From positions 744,001-808,000 of the forward strand of contig CP073016.1 in assembly GCA_025370075.1 (NCBI GenBank): a stretch of 64,000 nt of DNA, written 5' to 3'. The translations under genes and the position numbers were made by a program. Positions within the stretch are counted from its first letter, which is position 1; each line of letters starts with the position of its first letter. The notes below the pieces were generated by a model that was not told where the DNA came from, made no database searches, and saw nothing but the letters and a program-made list of their open reading frames with translations. Source of the DNA: Chryseotalea sp. WA131a. GTDB lineage: Bacteria; Bacteroidota; Bacteroidia; Cytophagales; Cyclobacteriaceae. Of this stretch, positions 9,412 through 17,628 are shown one piece after another.

Positions 9412-9852
9412 CTACTTATTTAAAACAAACATCTCCTCCGCTTCCCGCCTCATCTTCTCCCATTCATCGTGGGCAGGCTCTTTTCCTTTTTCAAAAACTT
9501 CATCCAATAGCCATTTTACGACACCTTTCTTCATTTGAAGTTTTTTGGCTATGTTTTCACAGAATTCTATTTCCTTTTTTTCAATCACACCATCGGCAAA
9601 TACTATCAGCATCAAATCGTAAAGCACATTCATTTTATCCAAGTGGTTGTTGGGCACATTCACTTTAAATTTTTCGTTGCTATCCAAAATGGTTTGCACT
9701 TGGCGTTCTTTCAAGCCGTAGCGCTTGCCTATTTTAAAAATAACTGCTCTCTCCTTTTCGTGCACGTGTCCATCTGCCTTGGCCAATGCCATCAGGTTTT
9801 TAATGTGGTCTTTTTTGTAGGATAGGTATTGGTTTTCAAAGAATCCTCTCAT
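9412..9852 (-). CDS. TerB-like domain protein
   Basis: 146 aa acidic helical protein. It has the two-part TerB pattern: LMALAKADGHVHEKERAVIFKI and, about 70 residues later, DLMLIVFADGVIEKKEIEF, each a DG-containing metal-binding-like loop between helices. TerB domains bind metals and occur in tellurite-resistance and envelope-associated stress systems; in Bacteroidota they are common as stand-alone proteins of unknown role. It ends 12 nt after the convergent symporter gene. Two further proteins of this type lie at 20996 and 48838. Confidence 0.8.
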   Translation of the reverse strand: MRGFFENQYLSYKKDHIKNLMALAKADGHVHEKERAVIFKIGKRYGLKERQVQTILDSNEKFKVNVPNNHLDKMNVLYDLMLIVFADGVIEKKEIEFCENIAKKLQMKKGVVKWLLDEVFEKGKEPAHDEWEKMRREAEEMFVLNK

Positions 9853-9958
9853 AGAATTTGCTGTTAGTTATTGCTAAAGTACTGGCCTGTAATTGATTTA
9901 AAAATATCATTAATTTTGTTAATACCCTAAACCAAGGGTGCATTTCAAATTGACGCGG

Positions 9959-11050
9959 TTAAGCTGCGGCTTTAAATTCAGTTTGTACGAGTTTAACTAC
10001 TTTGTCCCATTGGCCATTCATGTGCGTTACGCGTAAGTTGAGCATGTTCTGTGCTCCTCTCTTGGTCCAGCGCTGTCCGGAGAGTTTAAGTCGCTTTTGC
10101 ACCACGGTTCGATGAGCGGATTCAATGGCGCCTGAACCAATAAGGCCGCAACCTATTTGTAAATATTTTTTATAGTCCATTCTGTCTTTATTGGCTTGAT
10201 AGTAGCCCAAAATTTTTCTGGCTTGTGGATGGCCGGGAAATAATTCCCTGATGTTATCCATTACCCGATCCACTTCACTGTTCAACAGAAGTTTTTTTTG
10301 TGCCTCGGTCCACTGTTGTGCCTTTTGCCTGTCCTTGAAACATGATTCCGAAAAGGGGTACAGGTATTGAGTGGCATGATAATAATCCAAGATTGATAGT
10401 GCACCTGGAAAAGTATCTGCTATCCAGTTTCTGATCCATGGTGCACCATCGCAAATGAACACCAATCGCTCGCCCAGCGATCCATAGGATTCAATGAGTT
10501 TATCGCTTTGTTCGATGAAAGAGCGATGATCGCCCAAGTGGGCTATATACTGCGGTCGCTTGATCCAGCCCGGTTTTTCATCGATTTTGATACAATCTGA
10601 TGAATTAAATATCCGGCCTACTTTTACTTCTTTCCATTGCTCTTCCCGTGTCAGGATCATCGACCCATCCGCCTCTACGTACAAGGTGTCTTGTTGTTTT
10701 ACGGGAGGGGGTGTCCTGGCCCCATTCACTGTTTTGCCAAGTTCCGCCCCATAGGTATCGGTGACCCGGTACACTTGCGCGGCATTCACCTCCACTTGTA
10801 GAAATTGCTTGATCACCTCATGGCCCTTGCCGTAACAATCCAGTTGGCCTGCATACACCATGAGTTCTTGCATCACAGGGCTGATTTGAAAACCATTTTT
10901 GCCTTCACTGAAGGCATGCCGTTTGTCAATTCCTATTTGCCCCAAAGTCGTGTAGTTTTTTTTTACGCCTGTTAAGGGGAACAGGACCGAGATTCTTCTC
11001 GAGTACCTCTCGCCCAAGGTCTCGCCATAGTTCCACAAATAGTTTCTCAT
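9959..11050 (-). CDS. ISKra4 family transposase, main (downstream) frame
   Basis: 363 codons from the first ATG, but the first ~28 are probably not translated as such: the natural protein begins in another frame (see 10926-11135) and enters this one near the A9 run at 10956-10964. The catalytic part shows the DDE-type layout: LYVEADGSMI (first D), FICDGAPWIRNW and ALSILDYYHATQYLY (second D), and GCGLIGSGAIESAHRTVVQKRLK (E), followed by GQRWTKRGAQNMLNLR. This is the ISKra4 pattern. It stops 1-3 nt inside the left inverted repeat. Whether the copy is active is unclear because the upstream frame lacks a normal start codon. Confidence 0.88.
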   Translation of the reverse strand: MRNYLWNYGETLGERYSRRISVLFPLTGVKKNYTTLGQIGIDKRHAFSEGKNGFQISPVMQELMVYAGQLDCYGKGHEVIKQFLQVEVNAAQVYRVTDTYGAELGKTVNGARTPPPVKQQDTLYVEADGSMILTREEQWKEVKVGRIFNSSDCIKIDEKPGWIKRPQYIAHLGDHRSFIEQSDKLIESYGSLGERLVFICDGAPWIRNWIADTFPGALSILDYYHATQYLYPFSESCFKDRQKAQQWTEAQKKLLLNSEVDRVMDNIRELFPGHPQARKILGYYQANKDRMDYKKYLQIGCGLIGSGAIESAHRTVVQKRLKLSGQRWTKRGAQNMLNLRVTHMNGQWDKVVKLVQTEFKAAA

Positions 11051-11135
11051 AATTGTAAAAGCTGTCCAATTGGTTCAGCTTTTGAAGGGCATCATAGCGC
11101 TGTTCCGCTACGGCTAAAAATTCCTCCTTGCTTAT
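10926..11135 (-). CDS. ISKra4 transposase N-terminal frame (needs frameshift)
   Basis: A 69-codon frame reading KEEFLAVAEQRYDALQKL and ending FGANRN before a TGA. It overlaps the start of the main transposase frame. Both frames cross a run of nine A (10956-10964 on the minus strand); moving from this frame to the main one needs +1 (or -2). Some ISKra4-family elements are known to use frameshifting, so this may be programmed or may be a decay mutation. The position expected for the start is ATA (11135-11133), with an in-frame TAA five codons earlier and no ATG, GTG or TTG near it. Confidence 0.6.
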   Translation of the reverse strand: MSKEEFLAVAEQRYDALQKLNQLDSFYNYEKLFVELWRDLGREVLEKNLGPVPLNRRKKKLHDFGANRN

Positions 11136-11225
11136 AGTTTTTTGTTTTTATTTAAATTTACAAAATCGCGACAATTTGAAATGCACCCGTTCAGAACTTC
11201 TCCACCGATCTTCCAACCCTTTCCT

Positions 11226-11233
11226 TACCTTTG
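11226..11233 (+). promoter_or_regulatory. Bacteroidota-type -7 box for the ABC-F gene
   Basis: TACCTTTG matches TAnnTTTG exactly and sits 22 nt before the GTG start at 11255. I see no good TTTG at the -33 distance (about 11200-11206), a region that lies only 12-18 nt outside the end of the insertion sequence. Confidence 0.5.
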
Positions 11234-11254
11234 CGGCCTAAATTTTTGATTGCC

Positions 11255-13123
11255 GTGAATTATCTCTCTGCCGAAGACCTCTCAAAATCCTTTAACGACC
11301 GCTGGCTTTTTAAAGACATCACCATTGGCATTGGTCAGGGCGAGAAGGTGGCCTTGGTAGGTGAGAACGGTACGGGCAAATCTACGCTGCTAAAAATACT
11401 AACTGGTCAGATAAAATCAGATAGTGGTGTGGTGAGCATGCGCGAAGGCATCAAGTTTGGCTACCTCACGCAGCAACCAAATGTAGCCGATATTCTTACG
11501 GTGAAAGAAATTTTGTTTGACGATAAGAACAAAGTTGCCCAAGCCGTGCGCGAATACGAAGATTGCCTTCACCACCCCGAAGTAAGTGCCGAGCGAATGC
11601 AGCGCGCTCTTGAAAAGATGGAAGAATTGAACGCGTGGGATTACGATGCCAAGGTGCAGGAGATTACGGGCCGTTTGGGCATTACTGATTTGGACCAAAA
11701 ATTTGGAGAGCTCTCGGGCGGGCAGCGCAAGCGTATTTTTTTGGCACAAATGCTTCTGACTGAACCAGACCTTATTATTATGGATGAGCCGACCAACCAT
11801 TTGGACTTGGAGGCCATTGAATGGTTGGAGAAATACCTCAGCGGCCAGAACATGACTGTGCTGATGGTGACCCACGACCGATACTTCTTAGACAACGTTT
11901 CAAAGGTGGTTTTAGAGCTTGACCGAGGTAAACTTTATCGGTATGTAGGCAACTATGCCTACTTTTTAGAGAAGAAGCAAGAGCGTGAAGAAATGTTAAA
12001 AACGGAAGTTTCAAAGGCAAGAAATCTGCTGAAAAAGGAGTTGGATTGGATGCGTAAACAGCCCAGGGCTCGGGGAACAAAGGCCAAATACCGTATCGAG
12101 GCGTTTTACGAATTGCAGGATAAGGCATCGGTAAACCTTAAGAAAGACAAGCTTGAATTGGATTTGAAAGAGGCCAGGCAGGGCGGAAAGATTTTGGAGC
12201 TCCACAACGTATCCAAAAGCTATGGCGACAAAAAGATGGTGGAGAAGTTCTCGTACGTGTTTAAGAAGAAAGACCGTATTGGCATTGTTGGTAAGAATGG
12301 CATTGGCAAGTCGACTTTCTTGGATATGCTTACGGGTAAATCAAAACCAACATCGGGTGAGATTATACCAGGCGTAACAACTAAAGTAGGCTACTTCACG
12401 CAAGAAGTACAAACACTGACGCTTACCAATCGGGTAATTGAAGAAGTAAAGAACATTGCTGAGTTCATTACCTTATCGGATGGTTCTCAGATTTCAGCAT
12501 CCAAGTTTTTAGATAACTTTTTGTTCCCACCCGAAAAGCAATACAACATTATTGAAAAATTGAGCGGTGGTGAAAAGAAGCGATTGCAGTTGTTGAAGGT
12601 ATTGGTGACCAATCCTAATTTTTTGATTTTGGATGAACCTACCAACGACTTTGATATCGACACACTGAATGTGCTAGAAGACTTTTTGGACAAGTTCACG
12701 GGCTGCTTGGTGTTGGTCTCTCACGACCGTTACTTTATGGATCATTTGGTCGATCAGCTTTTCATCTTTGAAGGCGAAGGAAAGATTAAGCCTTTCAATG
12801 GAAATTACTCGGATTATAGAGACTATTTGGAAGAAATAGAAACTTCCACCAAGTCTGTTCAATCAACTGATAATCAAGATTTAAAGATTGAATTAAAAAC
12901 CAAAAAAGGACTTTCTTACAACGAGAAAATTGAGCTCGAAAAATTGCCTACCGAAATCGAAAAAATGGAAACGGAGAAAGTTCAATTAACGGAACAATTG
13001 AATGCTGGTAGCACTGACCACGAAGTGCTTACCAAACTTGCAATACAGATCCAGGAGTTGGGTAATTCCATTGAAGAGAAGACCGCGAGGTGGTTGGAGT
13101 TGAGTGAGATGGCGGGTGTGTAA
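11255..13123 (+). CDS. ABC-F family ATPase (Uup-like)
   Basis: 622 aa soluble protein with two ABC domains and no membrane part. Domain 1 has GENGTGKSTL, LSGGQRKRIFLAQ and LIIMDEPTNHLDLEA. The linker helix region is rich in basic residues (MRKQPRARGTKAKYR). Domain 2 has GKNGIGKSTF, LSGGEKKRLQLLK and LILDEPTNDFD. A C-terminal acidic/basic coiled coil follows (about 555-620). ABC-F proteins act on ribosomes or on nucleic acid; the C-terminal coiled coil is typical of Uup. The start is taken as GTG at 11255 (MNYLSAEDLSKSF), the usual N-terminus; the eight codons upstream overlap the promoter box. Confidence 0.92.
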   Translation: MNYLSAEDLSKSFNDRWLFKDITIGIGQGEKVALVGENGTGKSTLLKILTGQIKSDSGVVSMREGIKFGYLTQQPNVADILTVKEILFDDKNKVAQAVREYEDCLHHPEVSAERMQRALEKMEELNAWDYDAKVQEITGRLGITDLDQKFGELSGGQRKRIFLAQMLLTEPDLIIMDEPTNHLDLEAIEWLEKYLSGQNMTVLMVTHDRYFLDNVSKVVLELDRGKLYRYVGNYAYFLEKKQEREEMLKTEVSKARNLLKKELDWMRKQPRARGTKAKYRIEAFYELQDKASVNLKKDKLELDLKEARQGGKILELHNVSKSYGDKKMVEKFSYVFKKKDRIGIVGKNGIGKSTFLDMLTGKSKPTSGEIIPGVTTKVGYFTQEVQTLTLTNRVIEEVKNIAEFITLSDGSQISASKFLDNFLFPPEKQYNIIEKLSGGEKKRLQLLKVLVTNPNFLILDEPTNDFDIDTLNVLEDFLDKFTGCLVLVSHDRYFMDHLVDQLFIFEGEGKIKPFNGNYSDYRDYLEEIETSTKSVQSTDNQDLKIELKTKKGLSYNEKIELEKLPTEIEKMETEKVQLTEQLNAGSTDHEVLTKLAIQIQELGNSIEEKTARWLELSEMAGV

Positions 13124-13129
13124 AACGGG

Positions 13130-13226
13130 ATACTGGTTACTAGATACTAGATGCTAGATACTGGTTACTAGATTCTAGATTCGGGACTCTTGGGTTAGCC
13201 AGCAATCAGAATCTAGCAACCAGTAT
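13130..13226. repeat. Word-like repeat with a 19-nt inverted pair, possible bidirectional terminator
   Basis: ATACTGGTTACTAGAT occurs at 13130-13145 and again at 13158-13173. The second copy, extended to 13176 (ATACTGGTTACTAGATTCT), is matched in inverted orientation at 13208-13226 with one mismatch. The pair sits exactly between two convergent genes (ends at 13123 and 13233). There is no U-tract, so the terminator role is inferred from position and stem only. Confidence 0.6.
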
Positions 13227-13232
13227 TTAGAA

Positions 13233-13433
13233 TTAAGCTGCTTTCAACAACTTAAACGGCAGCATCATAATCGATCCGATCAATTTAAACACCGTTTCTA
13301 GAGTAAAGCCCACAATACGGAAGGGCAGTAGCAACAACCAGATAATCGGCAATGCAAAAATCAAGGCGAGTGCCAATGGCCAACATAGCACAAGTAGTAT
13401 GAACCAAAGTAAAATGCTGATTACGGTCTTCAT
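13233..13433 (-). CDS. Small hydrophobic membrane protein
   Basis: 66 aa. Two hydrophobic stretches (about residues 4-30 and 31-60) with a Trp/Pro-rich core, IWLLLLPFRIVGF, and a basic end, PFKLLKAA. I do not recognise a named family, but small proteins with this RIVG/FKL pattern are frequent in Bacteroidota. Hydrophobicity over the full length and a clean start and stop support a real gene. It is convergent with the ABC-F gene across an inverted repeat. Confidence 0.6.
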   Translation of the reverse strand: MKTVISILLWFILLVLCWPLALALIFALPIIWLLLLPFRIVGFTLETVFKLIGSIMMLPFKLLKAA

Positions 13434-13560
13434 CGATTTCTGAATTTTTTACCAGTTGATTTACAAACATCTTACCAATTTTGAAATCGCTTTTTCCGCA
13501 TGCGCAAACTAAAATGCAATTGCCGCACTGTACGAACCTGTACAGATCAACCGGGCATTT

Positions 13561-13690
13561 TTGAACATCGCCTACGTTGAATTATACAATTTAAACAATC
13601 TTAAGTCCGTCCTACCCGAGGCAGTGGGAGCCATGATCAGGATAAGAATCTATGAGGATAAATTGAGCATCAGGAATGAAGGTAAGGCTA
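13561..13690 (+). pseudogene. Possible remnant of an AlbA_2/RecG-like ATP-binding protein gene
   Basis: One frame reads LKSVLPEAVGAMIRIRIYE, then DKLSIRNEG. This resembles the segment of AlbA_2-type ATP-binding or RecG-like regulators in which an 'I.IRIYDDRIEI.NPG' strand precedes the ATPase part. The match lasts about 40 codons and then runs into the end of the hydrolase gene on the other strand. No start, no P-loop and no downstream domain is present, so if real it is only a fragment. The evidence is my recollection of the family pattern. Confidence 0.25.
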
Positions 13691-13693
13691 GAC

Positions 13694-14635
13694 TTATTTT
13701 TTCCGCAAAATCTTCTCAAATAAAATCTCATGAAACAGCTTCGCCTGTTCCATGTGTGGCAGATGGCCAGCCTGAGGGATTACAAACAATTTTGCTTCAG
13801 GCAGTAGAGAGGTGAGATTGTCGCGCACATCGTTTAATACTACCACTGTGTCGTGCTCACCCCAGATGGCATACACGGGTAATTTGGCTTCGGCAATTTT
13901 ATGGTGTTCCTCTTGCAATGGAGTACGATTTTTTAGTGTCGATAGGAGGGCACGCACAAAGCCCCGCGATTTCATGAGCGACCCATATTTTTTATCCCAT
14001 CCGCGAAAGCGCGTAGAATCATAAAAATCACTGAGCTGTCCTTTTGCCATATTTCGGTAACGGTCACTATCTTTAAAATCAAGAACTTCCTTTTCAGAAA
14101 TTGCTGCCGGATGCTCTTGGTTTGTTTCCGGTGTCTCAAAGCCTGCGGCATCTACATACACTAAATTTTGAATGCGCGCTGGAGACTGTGCCGCAAAAGC
14201 AGAAATGGTTCGGCCACCATCGGATAGCCCCAACAGCGTAATCGGCTTGTTGATTTGAAGGGTGTCAAGCAGTTCGCGCAATTGATTGGCAAATAGATTA
14301 ACATCATAAATCGCATCGGGATTGTCGGAGTTGCCGCGACCAAAATTATCGTAGCGAAGAGTAGCATAACCGTGTTGTGTGGCGGCATAGAAAGTAGAAT
14401 CCCAAATATAGGACGGGACTGAAAATCCATGTACTAGTACCAATATGGTATCAGCTTGCGGGTTGCTGAATTCGTAGTACGTGTAGCCTTTGCTCAATTG
14501 AACAAATTTTCCAGTAGTAATAGATTGGCGCCACGTGTCGTCTTTTGTGATGGTTTCAAAGTCGGTAGAGTTTTTTTCGTGAATGCAGTTGTAGAAGAGA
14601 AATGACATCAAAATGAAATAGGGTAATCTGAGCAT
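13694..14635 (-). CDS. Alpha/beta-hydrolase, putative lipoprotein
   Basis: 313 aa. The N-terminus MLRLPYFILMSFLFYNC reads as a short lipoprotein signal with Cys at residue 17, so the enzyme is probably anchored in the periplasm or outer membrane. The alpha/beta-hydrolase core follows: LVHGFSVPSYIWD (oxyanion region), LRYDNFGRGNSD, nucleophile elbow GLSDGG, the acid in WGEHDTVV and His in AGHLPHME. The substrate is unknown (ester or epoxide hydrolase-like). The ATG at 14635 is preferred over one 66 nt upstream because it starts the signal sequence. Confidence 0.85.
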   Translation of the reverse strand: MLRLPYFILMSFLFYNCIHEKNSTDFETITKDDTWRQSITTGKFVQLSKGYTYYEFSNPQADTILVLVHGFSVPSYIWDSTFYAATQHGYATLRYDNFGRGNSDNPDAIYDVNLFANQLRELLDTLQINKPITLLGLSDGGRTISAFAAQSPARIQNLVYVDAAGFETPETNQEHPAAISEKEVLDFKDSDRYRNMAKGQLSDFYDSTRFRGWDKKYGSLMKSRGFVRALLSTLKNRTPLQEEHHKIAEAKLPVYAIWGEHDTVVVLNDVRDNLTSLLPEAKLFVIPQAGHLPHMEQAKLFHEILFEKILRKK

Positions 14636-14785
14636 GTTGAAGTTGATTAGTGATTCAATATAGAAAGTTGTTTTGGAAGCATCAAATTCTCTGCCCGCCA
14701 AACTTTCTTGGCAACGTGGGGCCTAAGGGTCTTGGGTTCAAAAGAAAAGTGAGATTGTTAAGTTCAAGTGTGCTGCTGCGCCCGT

Positions 14786-14885
14786 AAGCGGATACGCTTG
14801 GGGGCAGATTGTGTTTTGTTTTCGAAGCCCCCCTGAAACGGGTAACGCAGTAGTGGACCGATTTAGTGGGGAAATCGGTCGCCAC
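14786..14885. other. Run of three strong hairpins, candidate structured RNA
   Basis: Between divergent genes. Hairpin 1: AAGCG-GATA-CGCTT (14786-14799). Hairpin 2: GGGGGC (14800-14805) with GCCCCC (14827-14832). Hairpin 3: GTGG plus ACCGATTT (14853-14864), seven-nt loop, AAATCGGT, two-nt bulge, CCAC (14872-14885). A fourth, CCAA-6-TTGG, lies at 14698-14711. It is upstream of the likely ispG promoter, so it is not the ispG leader. I recognise no known RNA family. Confidence 0.3.
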
Positions 14886-14944
14886 ATGCCACACTTAATG
14901 CCTAAAATAATACCACCCGTCCAAACAATCCTTCTTTCCAAGCG

Positions 14945-14976
14945 TTGTTCACAGCATCCATTTTTCGATAACTTTG
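14945..14976 (+). promoter_or_regulatory. Predicted ispG promoter
   Basis: TTG at 14945-14947, then 21 nt, then TAACTTTG at 14969-14976, a full match to the Bacteroidota -7 consensus TAnnTTTG. The ispG ATG is 23 nt downstream of it, which also argues against the longer upstream open frame being translated. Confidence 0.7.
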
Positions 14977-14999
14977 CAGCTCCAAACGTAGCTTTTCCA

Positions 15000-16967
15000 A
15001 TGATCAACACCTCTATCGAACAAGTCAAACAATACTGCAACACTCTCGTCAATTACAGCCGTAGAAAAACCCGTGAGGTAACCATAGGCAATGTACCACT
15101 TGGTGGCAACAACCCCATCCGTGTGCAATCCATGACCACGGTCGATACCATGGATACGCTTGGTTCCGTGGAGCAGGTCATCCGCATGGTGGATGCCGGT
15201 TGTGAGTATGTGCGCATCACCGCGCCCAGTATCAAAGAGGCACAAAACTTAGAAGTCATCAAGAAAGAACTGCGGGCGCGAGGCTATACAGTGCCACTGA
15301 TTGCCGATATTCATTTTACACCGAATGCTGCCGAACTGGCCGCACGGTTGGTCGAAAAAGTGCGCATCAATCCCGGCAACTATGCTGATAAAAAACGCTT
15401 CGAAGAAATTGAATACACGGATGCGGCTTATCAGGCAGAATTGAGTCGCATCCGTGAGAAGTTTACGCCACTGGTAAAGATTTGCAAAGAATATGGCACG
15501 GCCATGCGCATCGGCACCAACCACGGTTCGCTAAGCGACCGCATTATGAGCCGCTATGGCGATACGCCACTCGGCATGGTAGAAAGTGCGCTGGAGTTTT
15601 TGCGCATCTGCGAAGACTTAAACTTTTACAACATCGTTTTGTCGATGAAATCGAGCAACCCGCAGGTGATGGTGCAAGCGTATCGGTTGCTAGTCCAGAA
15701 GTTAGATGAAGAAAGGTTTCAAGCATATCCATTGCACCTTGGCGTGACCGAGGCAGGCGATGGTGAAGATGGTCGTATCAAATCATCGGTAGGGATTGGA
15801 ACACTTTTGGAAGACGGATTGGGTGATACCGTACGCGTTTCCCTGACCGAAGAACCCGAAGCAGAAGTGCCGGTGGCGCAAGATCTGGCGAGACGATATG
15901 ATAAGCGCAAGGCTTCAATTGTCATTCCAGAAATTACACACTACCCCATCGATCCATTCTCCTACACACGCAGGCATACGCATGAAGTAATGAATATTGG
16001 CGGGCATAATGTACCACGCGTGATGGCCGATTTTTCGATGAAAAAGAAAATCACCCAAGCCTCTTTGTTTGCGTTGGGCTATCATTATTCCGTTCCGTTA
16101 GATAAATGGAACATTGCCGACATGGCGTGTGATTATATTTTCTTAGGAGACAACACCATTGACTTTGAAATCCCGGGTACGTTGGCAGTCGTGCAAAATC
16201 AAAAAACGTGGCTTACGCAAAAGAATAAACCAAACACGTATCCTCTCATTCCCGCCAAGGATTACAAAAAAGGAGCAGAGAAATCTGATGAATTAAATTT
16301 TGTCTATGCATGTCTGCCAGATGTGGACAGTGAATTAATTCTAAAACTAAATTCAGACAAGACTGCCGTGCTGGTGATTGATACCTACAACGATCACGGC
16401 ATGCCCGAGCAGCGGAGATTGTTTGTGGAATTGTTGGAAAACAAATGCGAAGTGCCTGTTATTATCGGCAGGGCATACAAAGATTTAACTCCAGAATTAT
16501 TGCAACTGTATGCGGCCACCGATATAGGCGGTTTGTTGATTGATGGGTTGGGTGATGGTGTTTTTATTGCAGCCGAAAATTGTGGCTCTGATAAAATGGT
16601 GAACGAAACCGCTTTCAATATTTTGCAAGCCACGCGCACACGCATTTCAAAAACAGAATACATTTCTTGTCCATCTTGCGGAAGAACGTTGTTCGATTTG
16701 CAAGAGACCACTGCCAAGATTCGTTCGCGCACCAGTCACCTGAAAGGGGTAAAAATTGGCATTATGGGCTGCATTGTGAACGGCCCGGGCGAAATGGCCG
16801 ATGCCGATTATGGATATGTAGGTTCTGGCCCCGGACGGATTACTTTATACAAAGGAAAGGAAGTGGTGAAACGCAACGTGCCCACGCCACAGGCGGTAGA
16901 TGAGTTGATTAATTTGATTAAGGATGGGGGAGATTGGATTGAGGTAGGGGACAACCGAGAGATGTAA
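15000..16967 (+). CDS. ispG: 4-hydroxy-3-methylbut-2-enyl diphosphate synthase (long form)
   Basis: 655 aa GcpE/IspG, the [4Fe-4S] enzyme that makes HMBPP in the MEP isoprenoid pathway. The N-terminal TIM barrel begins VTIGNVPLGG...IRVQSMTTVDT, with LHLGVTEAG before the insert. The C-terminal domain has the cluster ligands: CPSCGRTLFDL and GCIVNGPGEMADADYG. The protein is about 270 residues longer than the E. coli enzyme because of a central insert (about 290-550), the form also found in Chlamydia, Bacteroidota and plants. The ATG at 15000 follows the predicted promoter; a frame open for 63 more codons upstream crosses that promoter and is rejected. Confidence 0.95.
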   Translation: MINTSIEQVKQYCNTLVNYSRRKTREVTIGNVPLGGNNPIRVQSMTTVDTMDTLGSVEQVIRMVDAGCEYVRITAPSIKEAQNLEVIKKELRARGYTVPLIADIHFTPNAAELAARLVEKVRINPGNYADKKRFEEIEYTDAAYQAELSRIREKFTPLVKICKEYGTAMRIGTNHGSLSDRIMSRYGDTPLGMVESALEFLRICEDLNFYNIVLSMKSSNPQVMVQAYRLLVQKLDEERFQAYPLHLGVTEAGDGEDGRIKSSVGIGTLLEDGLGDTVRVSLTEEPEAEVPVAQDLARRYDKRKASIVIPEITHYPIDPFSYTRRHTHEVMNIGGHNVPRVMADFSMKKKITQASLFALGYHYSVPLDKWNIADMACDYIFLGDNTIDFEIPGTLAVVQNQKTWLTQKNKPNTYPLIPAKDYKKGAEKSDELNFVYACLPDVDSELILKLNSDKTAVLVIDTYNDHGMPEQRRLFVELLENKCEVPVIIGRAYKDLTPELLQLYAATDIGGLLIDGLGDGVFIAAENCGSDKMVNETAFNILQATRTRISKTEYISCPSCGRTLFDLQETTAKIRSRTSHLKGVKIGIMGCIVNGPGEMADADYGYVGSGPGRITLYKGKEVVKRNVPTPQAVDELINLIKDGGDWIEVGDNREM

Positions 16968-17628
16968 GATATGAGATGTGATACTTTCTTTGCTGGGCAT
17001 GGTTGGCGGTTTTTGCGTATACAATAGCTTTGCTTAAATAGGTCGCAGTTGGTTGCCTACACCATAGTCTTTAACTTAAACTCTAACTTAACTCTACTTT
17101 GTCAAATATCGGATTTTAGCAAATAGGGTTTTGTTTTTGATAGTGATTTATTGGATGAGGCAATCAAGATTTTTTTGAGGCAAGAGTAGAATGATTATGA
17201 TCTTGAAAATTTCCTAGATATGGCCACCTGTCTTCAATTGATTGGCGCCTTTTCGTGTTGGATGAATAGTTGTGCCATCATCACCTGAGCCAAGTGTTGA
17301 GGTCATTGTGCACATTTTCCTGAAGCGGTCAATCGGATGGCAACCAAAAGTGGTTTTATAAAGTGACCACCAAAGCTATTTGCTTCTCAAAAGAAAAGTA
17401 TTTTACTGTGGACTTTGTAATTGCACAAGCATTGACAGTGGCACTTACAACAGAGATTTGGGATGGCAGATTTTTTTGGGGCCATTGCTGCCGTTTGTGT
17501 TTTTGCTTTCCGCATATGGTTTTGCATCGGTTTTCAAATATTCTGGCTCAAATTCTTAATTTCAGAGATATTGCTTATTCAACTTAATCCACCTAATTTG
17601 TTTTCGATTTAGTACCTAAACCTATTTA
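16968..17628. other. 661-nt intergenic region without a supported gene
   Basis: It starts with a word-like run just after ispG (GATATGAGATGTGATA). No frame carries a recognisable domain. A plus-strand frame around 17400-17560 has a few hydrophobic codons but no start context and unusual composition, so it may be decayed coding DNA. No strong hairpin was seen. Confidence 0.4.

Larger units (their letters stand above)
9936..11188 (-). mobile_element. ISKra4-like insertion sequence, 1253 bp, complete ends
   Basis: The element is bounded by inverted repeats: left end 9936-9958 and right end 11166-11188. Both read GGGTGCATTTCAAATTG inward, then A or T, then CGCG (21-22 of 23 matched). Inside is a minus-strand transposase in two frames. 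No convincing target-site duplication is seen (left flank ...AAACCAA, right flank GTTCAGA...). The right end stops 38 bp before a promoter-like TACCTTTG box of the next gene. Confidence 0.9.

Noticed and set aside
14811..14999. 63-codon N-terminal extension of IspG
   Set aside because: It runs through the hairpin region and the predicted promoter; the ATG at 15000 fits the family.
17363..17587. 74-codon frame in the ispG/POT gap
   Set aside because: Cys/His/Phe-rich composition unlike the neighbours and no family pattern.
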